Below are positions 46,084 to 57,753 of a stretch of 64,000 bases of DNA, piece after piece. The DNA is from Garcia nutans (lineage: Eukaryota > Streptophyta > Magnoliopsida > Malpighiales > Euphorbiaceae): positions 620,001 to 684,000 of the forward strand of contig CANTUV010000002.1 of assembly GCA_947685225.1 (NCBI GenBank), written 5' to 3'. Within the stretch, counting starts at the first letter, position 1; the number at the start of each line of letters is the position of its first letter. Made by a program: the position numbers and the translations under genes. Under the pieces are notes generated by a model, which had not been told where the DNA came from, did not search any database, and was given only the letters and a program-made list of their open reading frames with translations.

Positions 46084-46902
46084 ATGTCACAAATAGCACA
46101 GCGTGATATAGAGGAGGAGGTCGAGTTTCAGGCCTCCCGAACTGTAGAAACGCATGTATCAGAGATACCTGCGTCGGAGCAACCACCAGCTGATGCTCCT
46201 ATTCCTAACGAAATGTTGCAACAAATGGCTACCGTATTACGGCAGATAGCCGGTGCCGCCCCAACACCACCACCAGCACCAGCGCCCATACCAGTACCTG
46301 CTATAGGAGGAGAAAGAAAACCCCTGATCGAAAAGATAAGGAAGTACGGGGCGAAGGAGTTTAGGGCCCGAAGGGACGATGATTCTTCTACAGCCGAGTA
46401 TTGGCTAGAAGGGACAGTACGAGCCTTAGATCAATTACGGTGTACGCCAGAAGAGCGAGTGGTATGTGCTACTTCCCTATTAGTGGAAGAAGCATATATA
46501 TGGTGGGACACAGTTCAACAACGAGTTCCACTGGAACAGAGGACATGGGATTTCTTTGTGAATGAGTTCAAGAGGAAGTTTATATTAGAGGCATATCTAG
46601 ATGCCAGGAAAAAGGAGTTTCTACACTTAAAGCAAGGTCGACTGACCATTGCCGAATACGAGAGGGAATTTACTAGGCTGAGTAGGTATGCCAAGAAGAT
46701 AATTGAAGACGAACATGATAGATGTAAGCAGTTCCAGGATGGTTTGAATAATGAGATTAGGATGCAGCTAATTTCTACTAATATCAAGGAATTTTCCGAG
46801 TTGGTCACTAGGGCTCTAAAAGTAGAGCAATGTCAGTATGATGAGCAGAATAGAAGACAGAAGATGAAACAGAAGAGAGGTACCCAAAACTATTCGGGAA
46901 AT
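46084..46902 (+). pseudogene. Duplicate Gag N-terminus of plus-strand gypsy (copy H1), frame intact
   Basis: It begins MSQIAQRDIEEEVEFQASRT at an ATG right after a TTCTTTAG acceptor-like site. A Pro/Ala-rich linker follows, then the retrotransposon Gag domain (EYWLEGTVRALDQLRCTPEE, WWDTVQQRVPLEQRTWDFF, EYEREFTRLSRYAKKI). It has no frameshift, unlike the second copy at 54565. It stops at 46902, where CGGGAAAT meets the internal end of the minus-strand element. The stretch 45586-46083 before it is also duplicated. Confidence 0.88.
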
Positions 46903-48284
46903 ACATTATGAATTCTATCCAATTCAGGCGGCAAAGCTAGACGATATGCAACTGGTCCAACCCTTTCCAATATCTCATACGGTCCAATAAAACGAGGACT
47001 CAGTTTTCATTTTTGACCAAATCTCAATATCTTTTTCCAAGGAGACACTTTCAAAAATACCTTATCTCCCACATTATACTCAATGTTTCTCCTCTTCAAA
47101 TCTAAGTAAGACTTCTGTCGGTCTGAAGCTGTTTTCAATCTATTCCGAATCATCTTCACTTTCTCTTCAGTCTCTCTAACCAAATCAGGACCAACTAGCT
47201 TATCTTCACCAGTTTCATTCCAACATAAAGGTGTTCTACAACGTCTACCATATAATGCCTCAAATGGTGCCATACCAATACTGGATTGATGACTGTTGTT
47301 GTAAGCAAATTCCACAAGTGGTAAAGATCTGTCCCAACTTCCAGAGAAATCAATGACACAGCTTCTCAACATATCCTCAATAATCTATATCACTCTCTCT
47401 GACTGTCCATCTGTCTGTGGATGAAATGCAGTACTAAAGTGCAATCGAGAACCCATAGCCCCATGTAAACTCTTCCAGAATCTTGATGTGAACCGGGGAT
47501 CTCGATCTGACACTAAAGAAATCGGGACTCCATGTAACTTCACAATCTCACGGATATACAGCTCAGCTAACTTCTCAAGAGAATAATCCATCCAAACCGG
47601 AAGAAAATGAGCTATCTTTGTTAACCGATCCACAATCACCCAAATAGCATCATGCTTACTCTGAGTCAATGGCAACCCTGATACAAAATCCATTGTTACC
47701 CTCTCCCATTTCCATTCAGGCATTGTTAAAGGTTGAAGCAACCCTGTTGGAACTTGATGCTCAGCTTTTACCCTTTGACAAGTGAGACATTTGGACACAA
47801 ATTCTGCTATGTCTCTCTTCATACCGGACCACCAATAATGCTGTTTTAAATCATAGTACATCTTTGTACTTCCCGGATGTATGGCAAAAATCGATTGGTG
47901 TGCTTCTTCCAAAATGATCCTTTTCAAATTATCATCATCAGAAACACATAACCTATCCTTGAACCAAAGACTACCATCACTTTTCACAAGAAAATCTCGG
48001 CTCTCTCCACTTCGGCAATCTGAAACAATCTTCTGAATCTTCTTATCTGCCAATTGAGCCTCCTTTATCTGATCCAACAATACTGGTCTCAACTGCATCT
48101 GAGCTAATAATGCACCATCATTACATACTTCAAAACTAGCATGCAACGCTCTCAACTCAACAAGCAACGAGAGCAAATAAACAGCCAAACCTGCTAAAGA
48201 TTTCCGACTTAAGGCGTCAGCAACAACATTTGCCTTACCTGGATGATAATCAATCAAACAGTCGTAGTCTTTAATCAGTTCTAA
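46903..48284 (-). pseudogene. Minus-strand gypsy integrase, truncated at C-terminus
   Basis: After the RNase H stop the frame continues through DYHPGKANVVADALSRKS and a linker to the HHCC zinc domain (EEAHQSIFAIHPG, CLTCQ near 47785). The core has TMDFVSGLP, VSDRDPRF and HPQTDGQSE, so the three acidic residues look present. In-frame stops are at 47385-47387 (where Gln is usual) and 47007-47009. The end reads RFIGPYEILERVGPVAYRLA and RIHN, then breaks at 46903 before any chromodomain or 3' end. Confidence 0.9.
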
Positions 48285-50420
48285 TTATCGTCTTTGCCGA
48301 AGATTCAGCTCCTTCTGAACACCCAAATATTTCAAACTTTTGTGATCTGTGTAGATAAAGCATTTCTCTCCATACAAATAGTGGCGCCAAATCTTCAAAG
48401 AAAACACTATAGCTGCCAACTCCAAATCATGAGTCGGATAGTTAAGCTCATGTGGCTTCAATTGCCGAGAAGCATAAGCTATAACTTTACCCTCTTGCAT
48501 CAAAACACACCCTAAACCATTATGTGAAGCATCACTGAAAATCACATATGGTTTATCTTCCACGGGTAATGTAAGGACAGGTGCTTGTATCAACATTTCT
48601 TTCAACTGCTCAAAACTAGATTGACATTGATCCGTCCACACAAATCTAAATCCTTTCCGAAGCAATCGGGTGAGTGGAGTGGCTATCAAAGAAAAACCTT
48701 TCACAAAGCGTCGATAATAGCCTGCCAAACCTAGAAAACTTCTAACTTCAGTCACAGACTTTGGTGGATTCCAATTCAAAATAGCTTCAATTTTACTTGG
48801 ATCAACTCTAATACCATCTGCTGAAATTATATGACCAAGAAAAGTCACTTGGTCAAGCCAAAACTCACACTTTGATAACTTAGCATACAACTGCTTCTCT
48901 CTTAAAATCTGCAACACAATCCGCAAATGCTTGTTATGCTCCTCCTCATTACGTGAATACACAAAGATATCATCGATAAAGACCACCACAAATTGATCCA
49001 GATAGGGTCTAAACACCCTATTCATCAAATCCATGAAAGCTGCAAGTGCATTTGTCAACCCAAAAGGCATTACTAAAAACTCATAATGCCCATACCTGGT
49101 GCGGAAAGCTGTCTTAGAAACATCTTCAGCTCTAACCCTCAATTGATGGTACCTTGATCTCAAATCAATCTTGGAAAACACTGATGCTCCCTTTAATTGA
49201 TCAAAGAGATCATCAATTCTAGGCAAAGGATATTTATTCTTAATAGTCACTTTGTTCAATTGCCTATAATCAATGCATAACCTCATGGTACCATCCTTCT
49301 TCTTTACAAACAATACAGGAGCTCCCCAAGGAGAAACACTGGGGAGAATAAATCCTTTATCCAACAACTCCTGTAACTGCACCTTCAATTCTCTTAATTC
49401 AGCAGGTGCCATGCGATAAGGAGTGATAGAGATGGGAGTGGTACCAGGCAACAAATCGATACCAAACTCAACCTCTCTCTCAGGTGGCAACCCTGGCAAC
49501 TCCTCTGGAAACATGTCGGGAAAATCTGCAACTGTGGTAATATCATTAAGTTGAGAACCCCTTACTCTAGTATCCACAACATGAACAAGGTAAGCATCAC
49601 ACCCTTTTCTAATCATCCTTCTAGCTGATACGGCTGATACAAACAAGGATGCAAGCTGTCTCTGCTCACTAAACACCATCACACTCCTATCATCACTAGT
49701 TCTCAAAGTGACACATTTCTTTTGACAATCTACCATAGCTCCATGCCTAGACAACCAGTCCATGCCCAAAATCAAATCATACTCTTTAAAAGGCATTTCA
49801 ATCAAGTCTCCACAAAACTCCTCACCTTGCACCACAACTGCACTATCCCGATGCACCTTACTAACAACCACACTATGCCCTAACGGATTTGTCACCAACA
49901 CATCAAATCCTAGGAACTCAGAATGCATTTCAGACACAGGCAAAATAGATGCACTAATATATGAATGAGTTGAGCCTAGATCAATTAAAGCAAGAACCGA
50001 AATGCCAAATAAAGAGAAAGTACCAGCAATGACTGCAGAAGTATCTGGTTGTCTTTGCATCACATATACTCGTTGAGAAGGCCCAGCCTCATCTGGCCTA
50101 GTATCCCTGGATGAAGATCCTCCTCTACGACTATACCTAGGTCTACCCCCTCTGGTGAAACTTCTGCCCCCTCGACCTCGTCTGACACTAGGTCGAGAAA
50201 CTGCAAAATCTGCCGGCCTCTGCTCTTGCATCTCTGGACACTCTCTAATAAAATGATCAGGAGAACCACATCTGAAGCACACAGCTGGTCCACTACTCTG
50301 CCAACAAGCACCTCTATGTGACCCTCCACACTGAGCACACATAGGTAGAAGGGATCTCTGAACTACAGGAGTCGGAGCACTCGCTACTGAAACTGTATGT
50401 CTCGATCTCGGTCTCTGCAA
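48285..50420 (-). pseudogene. Minus-strand gypsy zinc knuckles, protease, RT and RNase H
   Basis: A 711-codon frame continues directly from gag after one TAG; it opens at TTG and has no real start of its own. Two knuckles lie at residues 28-39 (CAQCGGSHRGAC) and 48-61 (CFRCGSPDHFIREC). Protease has ALIDLGSTHSYIS near residue 147: the catalytic triad is Asp-Leu-Gly instead of Asp-Ser/Thr-Gly, so activity is unlikely. RT has CIDYRQLNKVTIKNKYPLPR, PFGLTNALAAF and catalytic FIDD. RNase H has SDASHNGLGCVLM and YTDHKSLKYL. DLRSRYHQL and TNALAAF carry unusual Arg and Leu where Gly and Pro are usual. It ends at TAA 48285-48287. Confidence 0.93.
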
Positions 50421-51296
50421 CTAAACTGACCTACCAGCCTGCCTCTGACTCCGACTGATCCTGGGAACAAAACTTCCCCTACCTCTCTTCACAGATGAAG
50501 ACCCTGCCTCAAACTGGGGTCTCCTAACCCTGGTCTCCTCCTCTGTAGTAGCCGCTGCAATACACTGGGCTCTCTCCACACTCCTAGCTGCAGAAAAAAG
50601 CTGGGAAAAATCCTGGTATCTCAAACCGGCCACAAGACACATAATTGAGGGTCTCAACCCCTCCTCAAACCTTCTACACTGGTCGATCTCATCAGAAATA
50701 ATTCCCCCAGCGTAGTGGCTCAACCGGATGAACTCTAGCTCATACTCTGTCACAGTCCGGTGATCTTGCCTCAAGGTCAAAAACTCCATCTTCTTCACAT
50801 CTTTATACTCCCTCGGAGTATATTTCAGCTCAAACTCTCGTAGAAAATCACTGTAGGATAATGTCGGTGGATCATCCATAGCATGCGGAACTATCTTCCA
50901 CCAATCATAAGCATCCTTCTGCAACAGTGATCTGGCATAATCAAATTTTTTTGCTGGAGTGGCTTGCAACTGAATGAAAATCCTTTGAACCTTATCCAGC
51001 CACTGCTCAGCTACCGCTGGATCAATAGTACCCAGAAAATCTTCTGCTCCATACTTTCTTAATTTATCATACTGTCTCACTGGTACCATTGGCTGGGGTG
51101 GGGGTGGCGGTAGTTGCACTGGTGCCTGCCTCAATAAATCAACCATATGCCTAAGCCAAACTGGCGGAACCTCCTCATCAGCTGGTCTCCCTGACACAGA
51201 AACAGGTGCCTCTCCAGTTCTATCCACTCTAGCTCCCTCATCAGGAGCTATACTCTCAGCACTACCCTCAACAGATTGACGTGAATGAGGATCCAT
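50421..51296 (-). pseudogene. Minus-strand gypsy Gag
   Basis: It starts at ATG 51296 (MDPHSRQSVEGSAESIAPDE), about 150 bp after the primer binding site. A Pro-rich linker precedes the Gag capsid domain (AEQWLDKVQRIFIQLQATPA, YDWWKIVPHAMDDPPTLSYS, EYELEFIRLSHYAGGI). An Arg/Gly-rich stretch leads to the zinc knuckles in the next frame segment. The only break is a TAG at 50421-50423, a likely CAG-to-TAG change, so gag and pol were one polyprotein. Confidence 0.92.
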
Positions 51297-51445
51297 TATA
51301 ACCTATATCTGCAAGCACAGCAGAATACACCACATAAAGATCAGAGACTGCCAATACCAACCATGTATTTTATTCAAAATCCACTTTTTAAAATCAAAGT
51401 ATTCTTTTTCTTACACTTGTCCTAGGTTGAGAATCTCAAACCTAG

Positions 51446-51457
51446 GCTCTGATACCA
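51446..51457 (-). other. Primer binding site, minus-strand gypsy
   Basis: The minus strand reads TGGTATCAGAGC seven bases after the LTR end. It is the initiator-Met tRNA site and fixes the 5' LTR as 51465-54066. Confidence 0.93.
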
Positions 51458-51834
51458 AAATAATTGTAACACCCCTATATCCCGTATACGTACCAAGCAT
51501 GCTTATACGATCGTAATATACGTATACTGAATATAGAAAATGCAACAGTTTAAAAATACACAAATCATATCTTTGAAAATAAGTGAAACAAATCTCAAAC
51601 ATTTAAAAGAAATTCAAAAGACACAATAGATAAAACGTTTATCAACCCACAACGGAAGTTATTACAAACTTTTACAAGTTCAAATACATAAAAATAAAAA
51701 TATACAAAACATAGAATATATACATGATTGGCAGCTTGACTCTCTGATCTTTAAGCTCTAATCCAACTCTTCAAGCATAAACTCAACTAGGTCTAGAGGA
51801 ATCCTCAGTATCAACCCTATCAACTCCACCACCT

Positions 51835-51872
51835 GCGCGATGAACCACAATCGCGCTGAGCCAACAACTCAG
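51835..51872 (-). other. Double stem-loop of gypsy LTR, copy 6
   Basis: Minus-strand order is CTGAG/CTCAG stem, then GCGCGAT/ATCGCGC stem, then AGGT. All pairs are intact. Confidence 0.78.
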
Positions 51873-52127
51873 TAGTACAAACCATAATGATAATATGAAA
51901 TGTCAATATCAATATCATAAATTCAACCAATAAAAATCATATTTATGAATGTTACATTTCATTATTTAAATAATCATATCATCATCCATTATACTCATTC
52001 AATAAAGACACCTATGGGCTCAACTAGCATTTAATATGGTATTCAAAATTCAGAGTTGCTGCTTTGGTCCATAAACACAATAATCAAGCCCGTAGGCAAT
52101 ATACATATCTCTCTATCCATGGATAGG

Positions 52128-52380
52128 GTAACAGACCCAGTCTCTTGGACCATCAACTCAAAAATCTTGAGGAGATCCTCAACCCGGCTAGACTGTTACC
52201 TGTAACAGACCCAGTCTCTTGGACCATCAACCCGACTAATCGAGGAGATCCTCAACCCTGCTAGACTGTTACTATTCATATATTTCATATTCACAATTCT
52301 CATAGTGTAACAGACCCAGTCTCTTGGATCTCAATTCAACTCAATTTGAAGAGATCCTCAACCCGGCTAGACTGTTACTA
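52128..52380 (-). repeat. GTAACAG-bounded unit array, three units
   Basis: Three units start GTAACAGACCCAGTCTCTTG and end GACTGTTAC. A 60-bp spacer separates units two and three. Confidence 0.85.
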
Positions 52381-52864
52381 TTCATTTTATAGGCATGCCG
52401 CCAAATCCAGAACTCTTAAATTGAATAAACATATTAAACATACAATTATTTCATTTGCCTCTTTATCATTCTCTTTCTCAATTCCTATCTCATACTCAAA
52501 TAGGCAATCATGCCTCATCAATTTCATTTACATAACCATGTCCAACAACAATGGTTTCATTATATCTCCATTCACATCAAGACAATTCATCATCATACAT
52601 ATAGCACATTACATTCCACAAGATTCACAATGTGCAAAATATCAAATTATTCATATATATATCAACAATGCCACATAAAACAGATGTATGCAACAATGCA
52701 ATGTTTGTACTTACTTTAAATGCAACCCACACAATATCAAACACTTCTCCTTCCAAAATCTTTCACTTCTTGAATTAGGGTAATTCACCTTCTTCACAAC
52801 CTATTCCAAAAGGAAGATGAAGCCCACATAAGATCATAAAGCTAAGAACCAACTAGGGCAAACT

Positions 52865-53228
52865 CTAAACTTGACACGCTCAACAACACGGGCGTGTCCC
52901 TGACCGTGCCCTAACTCCACAACACAGAAGTTTTTACACGTTCAACAACATGGGCGTGTTCATGGGCGTGTAATACATTCTGCCTCTCAACCACATTGAC
53001 ACGTCCAACATCATAAGCGTGCTCATGGCCGTGTCAAAACCCCAAAAACACAGTGGCTATGACACGCTCAATAACACGGGCGTGTTACTGGTCGTGTCAA
53101 TACCTAACCAACACAGTAGCTATAACACGCTCAGCGACATGGGCGTGTCATTGCTCGTGCCACTCATCCCAAAATACAGAACCATCGACATGCCCAAAAT
53201 CCTGGACGTGCCCTTGGGTGTGTCAGGC
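52865..53228. repeat. CGTG palindrome array, 5' LTR copy
   Basis: Same array as 44390-44745, with scattered CG-to-TG and CG-to-CA differences between the two copies. Confidence 0.85.
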
Positions 53229-54066
53229 CAAAAACCCAGATTCCGGCCAAAACAACAACACAACCAACAAACACTTCCTTTCACCAAAAACCACTTCAAC
53301 CAAACTCATCTCAACATACCCAAAAACCATAACAAACTTACAAAAACATCAAAACAACTAATAACATAATTCCAACACAAATCAAAAATTATCAACACAA
53401 ACCTAAAATACAACCTCAATACATCCACTTTCAACAACTTACTCTTTCCTTCAAACCATCCCCAAAACCAGAAATAAGTTTACCCAAACACTCTTAAACC
53501 CATCTTAAACAAACATAATCACATACCATCCACAAACTTAACTCAAAAACTCAAAGAAATCAAAGAATCAAGTGAAGAACTTACCAAGGATGAAGAAACT
53601 CTTAACCTTTCCACTTGATCTCTAGAAAGCTTCCTTAGATCTTGAGTTTAGAGGTTCAAATCTCTCCCTTGTTCTATTGTCTCTTTGTTAGCCGGCCAAA
53701 ACAAATGCAAAGGAAGGAGAAGAAGATGAGCCACGGCAAGGAAGAAAGAGAAACACAAAGTCAACCTCCTTTTCCTTAAAACCCTCTCAACCAAGCAATT
53801 ATAATAATAAACTAATCCCATTTAATCTCTTCCACTCAATTAATTCCTTATTATTTAATTATTAAATTCAAAAACACAAAATATCTTCTTCCACTATCAT
53901 CCTTTTGACTTTCCAATGACTTGTGTATATGTTGTATATATTCTGATATACACAACATATACACTCTCTTTAAAAACCCTTTTTTCTTCCGAATAAACAT
54001 ATACATTGAATCCAATTTAAACAACAATAAAGCCAAAACATCTAGGGCACACTTAGGGATATTACA

Positions 54067-54564
54067 GGCTTAGTCATAGAGTGGAGTTTGATAGTGCCTG
54101 TAGGAGCCTCGGAGTAGCACATAGAGAGATCAGTGCTTTACAGGAGAGGGTCCAGGAGCTAGGCCAGCACTTACCTGGTGAAGCATCGCATGACCCAGAC
54201 TTTGATCCCGAGATAGAAAAGTATTTTTCTGACAGTGCCACCTCACCTAGGGCACCTACTCACTGAGCTTCGGGATGTGTTGCTTTTTGGAGGATCTTTT
54301 GGTTATGTATATATGTGATATCGAGTAGACATTGTATGGTAGTATGACATGATAAAATAGTAGTAAGGAGTCTTAAATTTTGGAATGTACATAAGGGCTT
54401 CCTAGTAATGTAAAAACTTTTGCTTGGAAATAAATAAAAGTTGTGTTGTATATGTGTTATTTAAGAATTTTATATTTATATACATGCCACCTAGGGTAAT
54501 ATAATGCTGTTGGGCTGGGTCATTACTGATGATGGGATTGTATGCATTTTGCTCTGTTCTTTAG
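54067..54564 (+). pseudogene. Second copy of the coiled-coil ORF end and intron-like spacer (H2)
   Basis: GGCTT then SHRVEFDSACRSLGVAHREI to PRAPTH (stop at 54266), followed by about 300 bp of noncoding text ending TTCTTTAG before gag. It repeats 45586-46083 with about 1% difference by eye. In the original uninterrupted element this is the continuation of 43195-43353. Confidence 0.8.
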
Positions 54565-55700
54565 ATGTCACGAATAGCACAGCGTGATATAGAGGAGGAG
54601 GTCGAGTTTCAGGCCTCCCGAACTGTAGAAACGCATGTATCAGAGATACCTGCGTCGGAGCAACCACCAGCTGATGCTCCTATTCCTAATGAAATGTTGC
54701 AACAAATGGCTACCGTATTACGGCAGATAGCCGGTGCCGCCTCAACACCACCACCAGCACCAGCGCCCATACCAGTACCTGCTATAGGAGGGGAAAGAAA
54801 ACCCCCAATCGAAAAGATAAGGAAGTACGGGGCGAAGGAGTTTAGGGCCCGAAGGGACGATGATTCTTCTACAGCCGAGTATTGGCTAGAAGGGACAGTA
54901 CGAGCCTTAGATCAGTTACGGTGTACGCCAGAAGAGCGAGTGGTATGTGCTACTTCCCTATTAGTGGAAGAAGCATATATATGGTGGGACACAGTTCAAC
55001 AACGAGTTCCACTGGAACAGAGGACATGGGATTTCTTTGTGAATGAGTTCAAGAGGAAGTTTATATTAGAGGCATACCTAGATGCCAGGAAAAAGGAGTT
55101 TCTACACTTAAAGCAAGGTCGACTGACCGTTGCCGAATACGAGAGGGAATTTACTAGGCTGAGAGGTATGCCAAGAAGATAATTGAAGATGAACATGATA
55201 GATGTAAGCAGTTCCAGGATGGTTTGAATAATGAGATTAGGATGCAGCTAATTTCTGCTAATATCAAGGAATTTTTCGAGTTGGTCACTAGGGCTCTGGA
55301 AGTAGAGCAATGTCAGTATGATGAGCAGAATAGAAGACAGAAGATGAAACAGAAGAGAGGTACCCAAAACTATTCGGGAAATTACCAATCATCAAGGAAG
55401 CGATTTCGAGGCAGTGCTTCCACAGGAGGCAGTCAACGCCGAGTTTACAGTCAGGGATCGAATCGCAATGGCCCAAGTCAAGCCACCTCAGTCGCTAGTA
55501 CCAGATGATCCGGAAGAGGGCAAGGAAGAGGATTCAACCGAAGAGGAGGTAAACTTTAGACCGGTCCGAGAGGTAATGAAGGCGAAAATACTAATCCACG
55601 TTGTGATCAATGCGGAAGCCGTCACCCGGGAGAATGTTGGGGTCGAACATTTGCATGCTATATATGTGAATCTTTAGACCACCTTATGCGAGAGTGTCCT
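54565..55700 (+). pseudogene. Gag of plus-strand gypsy (copy H2), frameshifted
   Basis: It begins MSRIAQRDIEEEVEFQASRT. At about 55162 one T present in copy H1 is missing (CTGAGAGG against CTGAGTAGG), which shifts the frame after FTRLRGMPRR. The capsid continues in the new frame (NNEIRMQLISANIKEF) and meets TGA at 55506 and TAG at about 55554. It then reaches two CCHC knuckles, CDQCGSRHPGEC (about 55602) and CYICESLDHLMREC (55656-55697). The 3' two thirds is not duplicated elsewhere in the window. Confidence 0.9.
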
Positions 55701-57753
55701 CAGCGAATGCAGAATCGGCCTAGGGATACTGAAGGATCGCAAGCGGCAGCAGGTCGAGGCCGAGGCAGAGGTAGGAATGAAAATCAGTCACGTATGCAGT
55801 CTGAGACGGTGAATCGACCAGAAGCGAGGGCTGCTGCTAGAATGTATGCCCTGAGGAGGCGAGAAGATGAAGAAGCACAAGACGTGATTGCAGGTCAGTT
55901 GTCTATGTTTGGAGTTCCGCTTTACGTTTTAATAGATCCAGGTTCTTCCCATTCATATATGTGCACGAAAAATGAAAAACTTGGGAACCTAAAGGTAGAA
56001 CTAGAGGAAGAGGGAATATTAGTTTCTAGCCCATTAGGGAGTGAGGTGATTACAAGGAAGGTAGTGAAAGATTTCCCCGTGGAGATACATGGACATATCT
56101 TTCGGGGAGACTTATTTGAACTACCATTTCAAGAATTCGACGCTATTCTTGGGATGGATTGGTTGGCCAAACACGATGCACTGGTTGACTGTAAACGGAA
56201 GAGAGTTACTCTGCATACTGCAGACGGTGACGAAGTGACCTTAGTGGGAAAGAGGAAGGACTATCTAACTAACATCATTTTTGCCATGACGGCTAAGAGG
56301 TTAGTGCAAAAAGGCTGCGAGGCATACCTGGTATGCGCGTTAGGAGCAAAAGAAGAGGCACCAAAGCTACAAGATATACCTACTGTGTGTGATTTCCCTG
56401 ACGTATTTCCTGATGATTTACCTGAATTACCACCTAAATGAGAGGTGGAATTCACCATAGACGTGTACCCGGGAGCTGCACCAGTATCTATTGCACCTTA
56501 TCGAATGGCGCCAGTAGAGCTAAAAGAACTAAAGGTACAGCTACAGGAACTTTTAGATAAGGGATTCATTATGCCAAGCGTGTCACCATGGGGAGCGCCA
56601 GTATTGTTCGTGAAAAAGAAAGACGGATCCTTAAGGTTGTGTGTAGATTACCGTCAACTCAATAAGCTTACCATCAAGAACAAGTATCCGCTACCTCGCA
56701 TAGACGATCTGTTTTATCAACTCAAAGGTGCTGGAGTCTTTTCAAAAATCGATCTACGATTAGGTTATCATCAATTAGGGATCAAAGACGAAGACATACC
56801 AAAAACCGCATTCAGAACTCGCTATGGACATTATGAATTCATCGTTATGCCTTTCGGATTAATGAACGCACCTACAGTATTCATGGATTTGATGAACAGA
56901 ATCTTCCACTCGTATTTGGATCAGTTCGTGGTTGTATTCATTGACGACATATTGGTGTATTTAAAGAATCGAGAGGACCATGATCGTCTCCTTAGGATTG
57001 TTTTGCAAACCCTGCGAGAAAAGCAGTTATACGCTAAATTCAGCAAATGCGAATTTTGGTTGGAAGAAGTAGCCTTCTTGGGACATATTGTATCAGCAGA
57101 AGGAATAAGGGTCGATCCCAATAAAATAGAAGCAGTATTGGAATGGAAGCCACCTAAGACAGTAACGGAAGTCCGTAGTTTCTTGGGGTTAGCAGGATAT
57201 TATTGGAGATTCATCAAAGGGTTTTCCATGATTTCCGCACCTATGACCAAGCTACTTCAGAAGAATGCCAAATTCCAATGGACCGACGCTTGCCAACGGA
57301 GTTTTGAAAGGCTGAAGCAAAAAACTTACTGAAGCGCCCATTCTTACACAACCCGAATCAGGAAAAGATTTTGTGATTTATAGCGATGCATCCCGCATCG
57401 GGTTAGGTTGGGTATTGATGCAGGAGGGCAAAGTCATTGCGTATGTCTCTCGACAGCTCAAGCCACACGAAAGGAATTATGCCACGTATGACTTAGAACT
57501 AGCAGCGATTGTTTTGGCCTTCAAGACGTGGAGGCACTACTTATACGGGGAAAAGTGTTACATTTATACGGATCATCAAAGCCTGAAGTATTTGCCCACG
57601 CAGAAAGATTTAAACCTACGACAGCGAAAATGGATGCAATTGTTAGCCAACTATGACTATATGATTAATTATCACCCGGGCAAAGCGAATGTTGTAGCAA
57701 ATGCACTTAGTAGGAAGTCAATGCAAGCGCTACGTGCTAAAAGGGTAGAAATC
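55701..57753 (+). pseudogene. Protease, RT and RNase H of plus-strand gypsy
   Basis: Protease: YVLIDPGSSHSYM (about 55925), then FDAILGMDWLAKHDALVDC. A TGA at 56439-56441 interrupts LPPK/EVEF, likely CGA to TGA. RT: CVDYRQLNKLTIKNKYPLPR, PFGLMNAPTVF and FIDD (about 56941). An extra A in an A-run near 57320 shifts the frame after ERLKQ. RNase H follows (YSDASRIGLGWVLM, IYTDHQSLKYL) to HPGKANVVANALSRKS, with Asn where VADALSR is usual. Text stops matching after MQALRA (about 57735), where the integrase should begin. Confidence 0.92.

Larger units (their letters stand above)
43354..54066 (-). mobile_element. Minus-strand Ty3/gypsy locus with rearranged 3' side
   Basis: Target duplication GGCTT flanks the locus (43349-43353; 54067-54071), and GGCTT also follows the left LTR (45586-45590). 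In minus sense the order is 5' LTR (54066-51465), primer site, gag-pol (51296-46903), then a duplicate of the host gag flank (46902-45586), then a second LTR (45585-43354). The element's own 3' end is missing: internal text stops at 46903 and joins host sequence there. Gag-pol runs in one frame with four stop codons and no frameshift. Confidence 0.88.
51465..54066 (-). repeat. 5' LTR of minus-strand gypsy
   Basis: 2602 bp; in LTR sense it starts TGTAATATCCCTAAGTGTGC and ends ATAGGGGTGTTACA. It holds a CGTG array (52865-53228), three GTAACAG units (52128-52380) and an intact double stem-loop (51835-51872). It is followed by the host duplication GGCTT at 54067. Confidence 0.94.
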
